A DNA stretch of 64,000 nucleotides from Salvator merianae. Lineage: Eukaryota; Chordata; Lepidosauria; Squamata; Teiidae. The stretch lies in NCBI GenBank assembly GCA_003586115.2, contig QVOM02000073.1:51129712-51193711 (forward strand). The letters run 5' to 3'. The notes under the pieces were generated by a model, which searched no databases, was not told the DNA's origin, and was given only the letters and a program-made list of their open reading frames with translations. A program made the position numbers and the translations under genes. Below are positions 23,166 to 32,841 of this stretch, piece by piece. Position 1 is the first letter of the stretch. Each line of letters opens with the position of its first letter.

Positions 23166-23380
23166 GGTTGTGATCAGACACAACAAAAAAAGGCATCTTT
23201 GAGGCAGCTCAAAGACGGCTTTGAGGTGGGATTGTTCACACACCACTCTGCTCCTCCCCTTTCTCATGCACGTTTGATGCTAGAAAAGGTGGATTAGAGA
23301 AGACTTGGGAACACGAGGGCCACACATGGTCTCTATGAGGTGCCTCCAAGTCACCCCTTTTGTTATGTCTGAACACAGCC
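23166..23380. mobile_element. MITE family Y copy, in tandem with MITE X
   Basis: The ends are GGTTGTGATCAGACACAAC and, inverted, GGCTGTGTTCAGACATAAC, flanked by TTA and TCA. The interior 'GATGCTAGAAAAGGTGGATTA' block is shared with 6533, 34855, 49233 and 51602. Only three bases separate it from element X, so the two share a target trinucleotide. Confidence 0.8.
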
Positions 23381-23864
23381 TCAGTTTGTCCATCTCGGCC
23401 AGCTCCATCATTTTAACTAAGCAATCACCCACTGTTGGTATTATCTCTCCTTTCCACTTCTGAGCATATACAATTCTGGCAGCAGTTACCATATTTTGCA
23501 ATAGCACATTAACACCTTCAACATTATTTTCCACTATCCTCAATAGGAATAATTCCAGTCTAAAAGGAGTGTTTGTCTTTAAAATTTTCTGCATAACTAT
23601 GTGAATTTGAACCCAAAACTTTTTGGTTTTTGCACAAGTCCACCACATATGATAAAAAGTACCCTCATGTTTCTTACATTTCCAACATATACTTGACATG
23701 CCTTGATACATTTTTGAAATTCTAAAAGGTGTTAGGTACCATCGATACATCATCTTATATATATTCTCTTTCAACATATTGCATACAGTAAATTTCATAT
23801 CTTTGGTCAGTCCTCGTACTCTTCTGATACGGATTAAATTTACAATGTTGGACTGCGCCCAAAG

Positions 23865-25162
23865 AGCCTGGCAGTCAGAGTGTATGTGCATTCATGTATG
23901 TGGAGACAAGAAATTGATATCCATAGACATTACTGGTTAAGCTTCCAGGATAAGCTAAATGGTGATATGTAATATAAAAGAAGTAAACAAGTTGGCTATT
24001 GCTCCATATGAATAATGCCTTTATTTTACTCAGAGCTGGGTCACACACAATGCTTTTAGAAGTGCATTCTGGAGTCATAAGCTCTGTTGGTGCATTCTGA
24101 GATTGTACTCATAGAAGTGTGTGGGGCTGCATATATCGACCCTGTTTCTTCCACCTCCAATATAGGTCTGAAAGGGTTTTCAAAATGCATTCAGATGAAC
24201 AGAGTTCTTGTGCAAAGGGGTCAAAGTTTCAGCTGAACAAATTGGTAAGCCTCCTTCAGAATTTCAGCTTCAAAACCTGACATTCAGAATTGGAGACTTG
24301 TCATCAATGTACCTGGGTGCAGTTTGGACAGCGTGCTAAATTCACCTGAGTGTAATAGTTTGTTACGATCACAGATTTATCTTAGAGACAGTCAGAATTT
24401 TCTAATACAAAATAAAAACTCTGACTTAAAAAATTAAGTAATATAAATGACTAAGGTTTGACGTTAAAAAATCATAAATTATGAGCTAAAAGAAAAAAAA
24501 ACTGAATTAATGCTCATATAAAAGAACAAAAGGCCAAGCTTTGTAAGTTATACACCGTGTTCTGACTGTCTCTGCCACTGCTAAAAACTATATCTCTTAT
24601 TTCGGTAATATATTTGTCAGTACCTGCTACAAATAAGGTTACGTACCATTGTAAGGGTCCCCAGGATACTTCTTTATGAATGGCTCAAGGAGTTTTTTCC
24701 AATAATCTTGTTACAGATAGCAGAACAAGAAGATGTGAGTCAATGTCTGTGTTTCTTCCATATTACCAGGGTGTCTACAGTTTTCATGAGGAATTTTCTG
24801 ATACCAATAAGATGGTGCCATTTAAAACAGTTAACCTTGCCTTCAAGAAGTCTTCGATAACTAGATATTGTGAGGATTTCTAAATAGTTTGCCCTTCTAG
24901 GTGGTGAGATGAGCATCCTGTAACTATTTTCTTTGCTGTTATTGCCATGTTATTTTGAAGAATAATGTCTTTTATATGTTGAGTTATAATTTCTTGTGCC
25001 TTGCTTAGGGTAATTCAAAAAAATGTTTGAAAAATTAAGTTACATCTTAATTGTAAAAATTTCCAGCTATTTTCCTACAGCACAATCCTTTCACAGATAG
25101 CTCAATAAATTGGGTGCATCATCTGGAAAAAATAGTTTGAACCTTAGACCAATCACCTGGCC
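23865..25162. other. no gene recognised
   Basis: Non-coding. AT-rich from about 24400. No repeat family or coding domain was identified. Confidence 0.4.
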
Positions 25163-25165
25163 TTT

Positions 25166-25415
25166 GAGCCTGTTCACACTTTTCACTAGTGAGTGTGCAG
25201 ATGCTCAGTAGTGATGTGTGTCTGCAATTTGCAGATGCCCTCGCTATTGGGAGTGGGCTACAGCTGCTCCCGATCGCTACTTGCTGTGGAGCACAAAATC
25301 GTTTGAACTGATACCTTCAAATGGCAGGTGGTTTGAGTTAGAGTTCATACTGGTTGAACCACCTGGTCGTGATTCAAATCTGTTCAGAAATTAACTGGTT
25401 TGGCACATTTCTACA
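25166..25415. mobile_element. partial family C (25166-25300) joined to partial family G (about 25300-25415)
   Basis: The left part starts GCCTGTTCACACTTTTCACTA and shares 'GGGAGTGGGCTACAGCTGCTCCCGATCGCTAC'-type hairpin sequence with other family C copies. The right part has the GGTTTGA / TTGAACC repeats of family G and ends TTTGGCACATTTCTA, the inverted form of the family G end. Both are truncated. Confidence 0.5.
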
Positions 25416-25419
25416 TTGG

Positions 25420-26224
25420 AGGTGCTTTCCATGGCTTCAAATGCTTTCTTTAAAAAAATCAAGCTTTATTTAAGGAATGCTTTTTTACCAGCTACAGCTG
25501 CAATGTCAACTTGTGGAATCTACTGACACGTGCACTGATAATATCAGGAAGCTGAAGTATGGAAGGGAACTGGATCGCTGCCAGACGAAGTTAAAATGAA
25601 TGAAGGTAGCCTTCTGCCACTGAAGACTGTGCTGCAGCAAGGGAATGGGAACTGACTTTGAAGTCAAGCACACAACTCAATTTTCTGGGGTTTCATTTCA
25701 TTTCAGATTTGGGCTGGGAGAAATCACTGACATTTCTAACACCAGATAACAAATGAGCAGGGCAGCTGTCTGTAACCTGTTTCTGAAAAACCACCCCCAG
25801 AAGAAACTCAAGAGCTACAACTGCATTATCTTTCTCCAACTGCCTTTAAGAGTGACACACCTTCTCTAGATTTAGCACAAAGCAGATTGGGACAGCTCTT
25901 ATCATCTCTAATTCTAACACTCCATTTCACTCTCCATTTCCTCACATCCACAACATTAAAGGCAGCAGAAATGTCAGGACTGCAAAGACAGTTCTAAGCA
26001 GGAGGCTGGCTGGAGATTGAAGTCATTCATGGCTCCTTGCTGTGAGGAGGGAAGAGTGCAGAGTTTGAACTTTTTAACACACTGCAAGGTTTTAGCTAGT
26101 TTGCTGCAATCAAGGTGTCTGTGAGTAATCATATTTGTCTGCCTCAGGTTCTTGTGAGTTCGGAAGTTCAGCTTCTTCCTTGATGTACAGTTTACCCAAT
26201 CTGTCCTCCTGTTTTGGTAATTTC
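25420..26224. other. no gene recognised
   Basis: Non-coding sequence up to the truncated copia LTR. A poly(T) tract that would mark a poly(A)-tailed insertion is not present next to the LTR edge. Confidence 0.4.
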
Positions 26225-26483
26225 TTAACAAACTCTTTTATTTACAGTATCTACACAGAGAGAAAAAACTCTCATACTCCTTCTACCTCACTAGTCAAAC
26301 AAGTACTAACGGTCTTTCTTATACAGCGCACACACAAGATATGAACATTCCAAATGACGTCATCAACTGTCATCAACTGTCAGCTAGAGTTATGTAAACA
26401 ACATCGTAAATCTCTGTCTTAAGAAATGCTTACTCATTGTGACTCTTTGTTCCTGACTTACTTAACTCTTTCAATACTTGACA
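26225..26483 (-). repeat. copia LTR1 (3' LTR of body A), lacking U5
   Basis: It matches LTR3 from TGTCAAGTATTG (26483, minus strand) to TTAACAAACTC at 26225, about 259 bp. The last 100 or so bases present in LTR2 and LTR3 are absent. The break is about 12 bases past the AATAAA signal (26237-26242 as TTTATT). It carries the TATA-like box and the CRE palindrome. Confidence 0.9.
26237..26362 (-). promoter_or_regulatory. copia LTR promoter and poly(A) signals
   Basis: Minus strand in LTR1: a perfect CRE/ATF palindrome TGACGTCA (26355-26362) beside a tandem GACAGTTGAT repeat; a TATA-like GTATAAGAAAG (about 26314-26324); and an AATAAA poly(A) signal (26237-26242). The same order occurs in LTR2 (CRE at 29485-29492). 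In LTR3 the CRE is changed to TGACATCA (32621-32628 as read on plus). Function is inferred from sequence only. Confidence 0.6.
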
Positions 26484-26868
26484 TCCCTTCTTCAGGAACA
26501 TAAGATCACAATTCTTTACATTGTAAATAGACCAAGCATTTCTACAAATTGTTCAATAGAGAATCAAATTCCTTTTACATAGCTTGTATCCATTCTTGTT
26601 TTTCTTTTTCTGGTCTGGTCATTACTTCTTTATAATTATTTGGCTCAGACCATTGCTCCTGACTATCTACATTACTTATTTGACCAATCTGAAATCTTTC
26701 TGGAGGAATACCTTTAGTTGTGCATTCAGATCTCCTTGGCACTAACTCTTCCATATCTACAGTACTGGGTTGAGCTTGAGAAGAAATAGAAGGTTCATCT
26801 TCTGAGCTGGGCTCAGTCTCTGTGCTACTAGAGGAGGGAGATGTGGCACTGGAAAAAGATGTGGAACT
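26484..26868 (-). other. copia body A 3' part: post-integrase linker, RT stub and polypurine tract
   Basis: After the TGA at 26869-26871 the same frame stays open for about 97 codons to a TAA at 26575-26577. It reads as a serine/glutamate-rich linker and then the start of the RT region (W-I-Q-A-M, then K-E-F-D-S-L-L-N-N). Working elements continue here with about 450 residues of RT and RNase H. Instead, 90 bp later comes the polypurine tract GAAGAAGGGA (about 26484-26493) and the LTR. Body B has the same arrangement at 29614-29995. Confidence 0.85.
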
Positions 26869-29076
26869 TCAATAATCTTCCCACTTTCTTTTGTATTCAG
26901 GCACATTCCTACCTGTAACGTTAGCATCAGTCCCTTCTTTTCCCCATATGTAATAGAAAACATCACTATTAACATGTATATTAGCCCAATCTGAGTGAAT
27001 CTCAAAGTTTGCACTCCTTGACACCACTACTTTACCATAACTCAGAGAGAAACGATACCCCTTTGTATTTTCTTCATACCCAACAAAACGTAACCTCTGT
27101 GAAATTTTGTCTCTCTTTTTTCTTTGTGCCCTGGGTATCAGTACATGAGCATATGAGCCAAAGATCCTCATGTGCTTTACGTCAGGTTCCTTACCATATA
27201 ACATAAAATATGGAGTGTTACCAACAGTAGAAGAATATATTCGGTTCAAAACATAAGTACTAGTAGCTACTGCTTCTCCCCAGAAATAATGTGGCATTTT
27301 AGCATCAGATAACATGGCCCTGTACATTTCTTGAATTAATCCAATTCGTCGTTCAGCTACACCATTTTCAGCTGAACAGTACGGATTGGTCTTTCTATGT
27401 ATAATGCCTCGTGTTCTAAACAAATCTGCTATAGCCTTAGACATCATTTCTCCTCTATCAGATTGTACCTTCTGCACTGTACAACCAAATTGGGTAGAAA
27501 TCATGTTCAGCCAGTCCTTCATTTTATCATACACCTGAGCCTTTGACTTAAGTAAATATGTGTATGTAAATCTGCTATAATCATCAATAATTACCATAAT
27601 CCATTTATGGCCTCCCTGACTTGGGCTGAATGGACCAGCAACATCTGTATGGACTAATTGAAAAGGTTTCGTTGATCTTCTATCACTGTATTTGGCTATA
27701 GGAAATGCTTTTACTTTGGTTTCTGCACAAACTCTACATTCTAGATATTTGTCACAAGGTTTAATTTCAATATTAGATAGTTTAGCCATATGTTTTACTC
27801 TGGAGAAAGAACAATGTCCGAAAATTCTATGGTAATAATGTATGCAAGAAATATGCAAAGGTTTATTCGAAATACAATTTATAGCATCTTCTTCACTATC
27901 AGATATGTCTATCAATCTGTATAGACCATTTTCTTTAATTGCCTTTCCATATAGTTTGCCATTTTCAGAAATTAGACAAACCTCCCCATGAAAGAGCACT
28001 CTATACCCTTCACTTGTGAGTCTAGACACACTCAACAGTGAATACTTTAAATTGTCAGCCACAATAACATTACTAATAGAAGCATTCATTTGAGGAATGT
28101 AAGCGGTTCCCGCTTCATGGACGGTGCAGGTATGTCCATCAGCTAGCTTTACATCTCTCGCCTCAATCTGGTGAATGTCAGTTAAATTGTCCCTTCTTGA
28201 TGAAAAATGTTCACAGCTTCCGCTGTCCACGTACCACACGGGATTGGCCGAATTCTTCTTACTGACTGCCATTAGCAAAGCAGTCAAACTGTTGTGTCGC
28301 TTATCAGAAGCATTATAATTGTCAGCATACCGCTTGCTGCTCTCTTTCTGACGAGAAATGGACGCCTGTTGTTTGCGTTTCCAACAGTCTTTAATAAGAT
28401 GTCCTTTCCTGTGACAGAAGTGGCACTTTTTCACTGCCAAGGCACTCAAAGGTTCAGATTTTATGTTTACTGCCTTGTCTGACGCAACCTCTTCTTGTCG
28501 TGTTAGTTTCTTTTGCTCAGTCCACTCTTGCAAACGTGTGACTACTAAGGAAAAATTTAATCTGTCTTCATCAATTCCTTGAAAAGAGTCTACAACTGCA
28601 TCATAAGTTTTAGGTAATGAAGACAATAGTATGTAAGCACGGTGAGCCTCTTCATACTGCAGACCTCTGTCAGCTAAATCAGCAAAAATCATTCTCATCT
28701 CATTTATATGGCTATTTAAACAGCCATCCGGTTTCAATTTTAGGTTATATAACTTTCTGGTTAACAGCATCTTGCTTCCAGCAGAAATACGCTGATATGT
28801 TTGCCGTAGAGTGTCCCAAACTTCTTTAGCGTTTTCTAGATGTCTTACAGCCATCAACTGCGAGCTTTCTAGACCAAGAATAAGTGCTGCTCGAGCTTTT
28901 CTGTCTCTTTGCCTTTCATTAGCACTATCAACAACTGGCAAAGTAATACAGGAATCATAAAGATCCTCTTTAATTAAAACAGCTTTCATACGTTCTGACC
29001 AGATGAGGTAATTGCGGTCATTCAGCTTTTCAAATTGCTGCTGTAAAACTGGAGCAGTATGGGCAGCCATTTCCAC
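26869..29076 (-). CDS. Ty1/copia gag-protease-integrase polyprotein, intact frame, RT absent
   Basis: A 735-codon frame starting M-E-M-A-A-H. Residues 1-200 are a UBN2-type gag. A zinc knuckle follows (C218-x2-C221-x4-H226-x4-C231). The aspartic protease motif is W-Y-V-D284-S-G. The integrase N-terminal zinc site is H416-x4-H421 with C447-x2-C450. The integrase core triad is D478, D540 and E575, with the last two 35 residues apart. The C-terminal part ends K-W-E-D-Y. All visible catalytic residues are kept. The start is the first ATG after a roughly 180-base leader. The protein would package RNA, process itself and join cDNA ends, but cannot make cDNA because RT and RNase H are missing. Another element would have to supply them. 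Confidence 0.93.
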   Translation of the reverse strand: MEMAAHTAPVLQQQFEKLNDRNYLIWSERMKAVLIKEDLYDSCITLPVVDSANERQRDRKARAALILGLESSQLMAVRHLENAKEVWDTLRQTYQRISAGSKMLLTRKLYNLKLKPDGCLNSHINEMRMIFADLADRGLQYEEAHRAYILLSSLPKTYDAVVDSFQGIDEDRLNFSLVVTRLQEWTEQKKLTRQEEVASDKAVNIKSEPLSALAVKKCHFCHRKGHLIKDCWKRKQQASISRQKESSKRYADNYNASDKRHNSLTALLMAVSKKNSANPVWYVDSGSCEHFSSRRDNLTDIHQIEARDVKLADGHTCTVHEAGTAYIPQMNASISNVIVADNLKYSLLSVSRLTSEGYRVLFHGEVCLISENGKLYGKAIKENGLYRLIDISDSEEDAINCISNKPLHISCIHYYHRIFGHCSFSRVKHMAKLSNIEIKPCDKYLECRVCAETKVKAFPIAKYSDRRSTKPFQLVHTDVAGPFSPSQGGHKWIMVIIDDYSRFTYTYLLKSKAQVYDKMKDWLNMISTQFGCTVQKVQSDRGEMMSKAIADLFRTRGIIHRKTNPYCSAENGVAERRIGLIQEMYRAMLSDAKMPHYFWGEAVATSTYVLNRIYSSTVGNTPYFMLYGKEPDVKHMRIFGSYAHVLIPRAQRKKRDKISQRLRFVGYEENTKGYRFSLSYGKVVVSRSANFEIHSDWANIHVNSDVFYYIWGKEGTDANVTGRNVPEYKRKWEDY

Positions 29077-29255
29077 AAACAGATAGGCTCTTTCTCCCTT
29101 CTAACACCGGATTCCTTACTTTAAACAATGCCGCTTCAACTACTCAACACAGTCTCTTCCTCCTCTTGAGACGGATTATTTGTCTTTAGACTAACAAGCA
29201 TATGAGCTATCACACGGGTCTGCCTCACAGCCAGCGCAATACTGGGCCCAGAACC
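29077..29255 (-). other. copia leader and primer-binding site, body A
   Basis: The leader is 179 bases between LTR2 and the gag ATG. Its first bases (29241-29255, minus strand GGTTCTGGGCCCAGT) match, with one change, GGTTATGGGCCCAG. That sequence is complementary to the anticodon stem-loop of initiator tRNA-Met, the internal half-tRNA priming site known from Drosophila copia. Body B has the same site at about 32372-32388 with a one-base insertion (GGTTATGAGGCCCAG). Confidence 0.8.
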
Positions 29256-29613
29256 TGACAGAGAGTATATAGCGGAATTTGGCCTGGAGTCAGATCACTA
29301 GTTAAGCTCAGCTAGTAGTCAGATAGACAAATAAATCTAGAGACTAGATACTTTCATTCAACAAACTTTATTTACAGTTATCTACAGAGAGAGAAAAACT
29401 CTCATACTCCTTCTACCTCACTAGTCAAACAAGCACTAACGGTCTTTCTTATACAGCACACACACAAGATATGAACATTCCAAATGACGTCATCAACTGT
29501 CATCAACTGTCAGCTAGAGTTATGTAAACAACATCGTAAATCTCTGTGTCAAGAAATGCTGACTCATTGTGACTCTTTGTTCCTGACTTAGTTAACTCTT
29601 TCAATACTTGACA
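29256..29613 (-). repeat. copia LTR2, complete, shared by both bodies
   Basis: 358 bp, starting TGTCAAGTATTG and ending CTCTCTGTCA on the minus strand (TG...CA). It borders the primer-binding site of body A on one side and the polypurine tract of body B on the other, so one LTR serves two bodies. By eye it is nearly identical to LTR3 and to the shared part of LTR1. Confidence 0.93.
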
Positions 29614-32209
29614 TCCCTTCTTCAGGAACATAAGATCACAACTCTTTACATTGTAAATAGACCAAGCATTTCTACAAACTGTTCAATAGAGAATCAAATT
29701 CCTTTTACATAGCTTGTATCCATTCTTGTTTTTCTTCTTCTGGTCTGGTCATTACTTCTTTATAATTATTTGGCTCAGACCATTGCTCCTGACTATCTAC
29801 ATTACTTACTTGACTAATCTGAAATCTTTCTGGAGGAATACATTTAGTTCGTTCAGATCTCCTTGGCACTAACTCTTCCTTATCTACAGTAGTGGGTTGA
29901 GCTTGAGAAGAAATAGAAGGTTCATCTTCTGAGCTGGACTCAGTCTCTGTGCTACTAGAGGAGGGAGATGTGGCACTGGAAAAAGATGTGGAACTTCAAT
30001 AATCTTCCCACTTTCTTTTGTATTCAGGCACATTCCTACCTGTAACGTTAGCATCAGTCCCTTCTTTTCCCCATATGTAATAGAAAACATCACTATTAAC
30101 ATATATATTAGCCCAATCTGAGTGAATCTCAAAATTTGTACTCCTTGACACCACTACTTTACCATAACTCAGAGAAAAACGATACCCCTTTGTATTTTCT
30201 TCATATCCTAGAAAACGTAATCTCTGTGAAATTTTGTGCCTCTTTCTTCTTTGTGCCCCAGGTATCAGTACATGAGCATATGAGCCAAAGATCCTCATGT
30301 GCTTTACGTCAGGTTGCTTACCATATAACATAAAATATGGAGGGTTACCAACAGTAGAAGAATATATTCGGTTCAAAACATAAGTACTAGTAGCTACTGC
30401 TTCTCCCCAGAAATAATGTGGCATTTTAGCATCAGATAACATGGCCCTGTACATTTCTTGAATTAATCCAATTCATTGTTCAGCTACACCATTTTCAGCT
30501 GAACAGTACGGATTGGTCTTTCTATGTATAATGCCTCGTGTTCTAAACAGATCTGCTATAGCCTTAGACATCATTTCTCCTCTATCAGATTGTACCTTCT
30601 GCACTGTACAACCAAATTGGGTAGAAATCATGTTCAGCCAGTCCTTCATTTTATCATACACCTGAGCTTCTGACTTAAGTAAATATGTGTATGTCAATCT
30701 GCTATAATCATCAATAATTACCATAATCCATTTATGGCCTCCATGACTTGGGCTGAATGGACCAGCAATATCTGTATGGACTAATTGAAAAGGTTTCGTT
30801 GATCTCCTATCACTGTATTTGGCTATAGGAAAAGCTTTTACCTTGGTTTCTGCACAAACTCTACATTCTAGATATTTATCACAAAGTTTAATTTCAATAT
30901 TAGATAGTTTAGCCATATGTTTTACTATGGAGAAAGAACAATGTCCGAAAAGTCTATGGTAATAATGGATGCAAGAATTATGCAAATTATTCAAAATACA
31001 ATTTATAGCATCATCACTATCTTCTTCTCTATCAGATATGTCTATCAATCTGTATAGACCATTTTCTTTAATTGCCTTTCCATATAGTTTGCCATTTTCA
31101 GAAATTAGACAAACCTCCCCATGAAAGAGCACTCTATACCCTTCACTTGTGAGTCTAGATACACTCAACAGTGAATACTTCAAATTGTCAGCCACAATAA
31201 CATTACTAATAGAAGCATTCATTTGAGGAATGTAAGCGGTTCCTGCTTCATGGACGGTGCAGGTATGTCCATCAGCTAGCTTTACATCTCTCGCCTCAAT
31301 CTGGTGAATGTCAGTTAAATTGTCCCTTGTAGATGAAAAATGTTCACAGCTTCCACTGTCCACGTACCACACAGGATTGGCCGAATTCTACTTACTGACT
31401 GCCATTAGCAAAGCAGTCGAACTGTTGTGTCGCTTATCAGAAGCATTATAATTGTCAGTATACCGCTTGCTGCTCTCTTTCTGACGAGAAATGGACGCCT
31501 GTTGTTTGCGTTTCCAACAGTCTTTAATAAGATGTCCTTTCCTATGACAGAAGTGGCACTTTTTCACTGCCAAGGCACTCAAAGGTTCAGATTTTATGTT
31601 TACTGCCCTGTCTGACGCAACTTCTTCTTGTCGTGTTAGTTTCTTTTGCTCAGTCCACTCTTGTAAACGTGTGACTACTAAGGAAAAATTTAATCTGTCT
31701 TCATCAATTCCTTGAAAAGTGTCTACAACTGCATCATAAGTTTTAGGTAATGAAGACAATAGTATGTAAGCACAGTGAGCCTCTTCATACTTCAGACCTC
31801 TGTCAGCTAAATCAACAAAAATCATTCTCATTTCATTTATATGGCTATTTAAACAGCCATCCGGTTTCAATTTTAGGTTATATAACTTTCTGGTTAACAG
31901 CATCTTGCTTCCAGCAGAAATACGCTGATATGTTTGCTGTAGAGTGTCCCAAACTTCTTTAGCATTTTCTAGATGTCTTACAGCCATCAACTGCGAGCTT
32001 TCTAGACCAAGAATAAGTGTAGCTCGAGCTTTTCTGTCTCTTTGCCTTTCATCAGCACTATCAACAGCTGGTAAGGTGAGACAAGCATCATAAAGATCCT
32101 CTGTAATTAAAACAGCTTTCATATGTTCTGACCAGATGAGGTAATTGCGGTCATTCAGCTTTTCAAATTGCTGCTGTAAAACCGGAGCAGTATGGGCAGC
32201 CATTTCCAC
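29614..32209 (-). pseudogene. Ty1/copia body B, gag-protease-integrase with two nonsense codons, RT absent
   Basis: Same organisation as body A with scattered substitutions. Gag and zinc knuckle are open at 31388-32209, ending at a lysine-to-stop change (TAG) just before the protease. Protease and most of integrase are open at 30473-31372 and end at an arginine-to-stop change (CGA to TGA, a CpG-type mutation) right after the catalytic glutamate. The integrase C-terminal part is open at 29996-30454. It ends at the same TGA as body A. A small in-frame indel lies between protease and integrase. The RT stub and polypurine tract at 29614-29995 match body A, so the deletion predates the two copies. 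Confidence 0.9.
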
Positions 32210-32388
32210 AAACAGATAGGCTCTTTCTCCCTTCTAACACCGGATTCCTTTCTTTAAACAATGCCGCTTCAACTACTTAACACAGTCTCTTTTCTCCTTG
32301 AGACGGATTATTTGTCTTTAGACTAACAAGCATATGAGCTATCACATGGGTCTGCCTCACAGTCACCGCAATACTGGGCCTCATAACC
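32210..32388 (-). other. copia leader and primer-binding site, body B
   Basis: Leader of about 180 bases, near-identical to that of body A. Its initiator-tRNA-Met-type primer site has a one-base insertion, so priming may be impaired. Confidence 0.8.
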
Positions 32389-32749
32389 TGACAGAGAGTA
32401 TATAGCGGAATTTGGCCTGGAGTCAGATCACTAGTTAAGCTCAGCTAGTAGTCAGATAGACAAATAAATCTAGAGACTAGATACTTTCATTTAACAAACT
32501 CTTTTATTTACAGTATCTACAGAGAGAGAAAAAACTCTCATACTCCTTCTACCTCACTAGTCAAACAAGTACTAATGGTCTTTCTTATACAGCACACACA
32601 CAAGATATGAACATTCCAAATGACATCATCAACTGTCATCAACTGTCAGCTAGAGTTATGTAAACAACATTGTAAATCTCTGTCTTAAGAAATGCTGACT
32701 CATTGTGACTCTTTGTTCCTGACTTACTTAACTCTTTCAATACTTGACA
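32389..32749 (-). repeat. copia LTR3 (5' LTR of body B), complete
   Basis: 361 bp, TGTCA...TGTCA on the minus strand, bordered by unrelated sequence from 32750. It has an AATAAA signal near 32503 and a one-base-altered CRE. Confidence 0.92.
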
Positions 32750-32841
32750 ACTTCAACTCTCGTTGACTCATCACACTTCTTGAGTTTGATTCCTCTTCAG
32801 TTCTTCAGAAAAAAAAGGCTCTTCTGTAAGGCATTCTGTTT

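Larger units (their letters stand above)
22325..23806 (-). pseudogene. L1 LINE, 5'-truncated, inserted in transposon copy 1
   Basis: The element lies on the minus strand. A poly(T) run at 22324-22338 is its poly(A) tail. The 19-bp flanks (beginning TCAGTCCTCGTACTC at 22306 and 23807) are a target duplication with one mismatch. The frame at 23280-23891 encodes the ORF2 C-terminal part: Y-R-W-Y-L-T-P-F-R-I, then C-W-K-C-K-K-H-E-G-T-F-Y-H-M-W-W, then the F-W motif. The frame is interrupted at 22649-23380 by two small transposons. If these and one 3-bp duplication are left out, it continues in frame to a stop near the 3' untranslated region. The empty site is visible in the sister transposon at about 54950-54985. 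Confidence 0.9.
20865..23860 (+). mobile_element. Harbinger-like DNA transposon, copy 1, carrying nested insertions
   Basis: The ends are imperfect inverted repeats: GGCTGCATTCCGACACGG at the left and, inverted, GGGCGCAGTCCAACATTG at the right. The flanks are AAA at 20862-20864 and 23861-23863, a 3-bp target duplication of the PIF/Harbinger type. Both ends and much of the interior match, inverted, the copy at 54923-56119. An L1 (22325-23806) is inserted near the right end. Without it the element is about 1.5 kb. No transposase frame was found, so it appears non-autonomous. The superfamily is inferred from the duplication length and end sequence only. Confidence 0.8.
26225..32749 (-). mobile_element. 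Ty1/copia retrotransposon tandem: three LTRs, two RT-deleted bodies
   Basis: Order on the minus strand is LTR3 (5'), body B, LTR2, body A, LTR1 (3', truncated). The two bodies share the middle LTR. Each body holds a leader with primer-binding site, a gag-protease-integrase frame, a short remnant of the RT start, and the polypurine tract GAAGAAGGGA directly before the next LTR's TGTCA. Bodies of about 2.8 kb are some 1.5 kb shorter than an ordinary copia body because reverse transcriptase and RNase H are missing from both. The right flank after LTR3 is ACTTC. No matching flank is found left of the truncated LTR1. Confidence 0.92.

Noticed and set aside
26757..27014. Minus-strand frame of 85 codons overlapping the end of the copia integrase
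   Set aside because: A shifted-frame shadow of the integrase and linker region; the same shadow occurs in copy B.
28294..28829. Plus-strand frames of 62-70 codons antisense to copia gag, repeated at 31427-31962
   Set aside because: Antisense shadows of the gag frame; they recur only because the element is duplicated.
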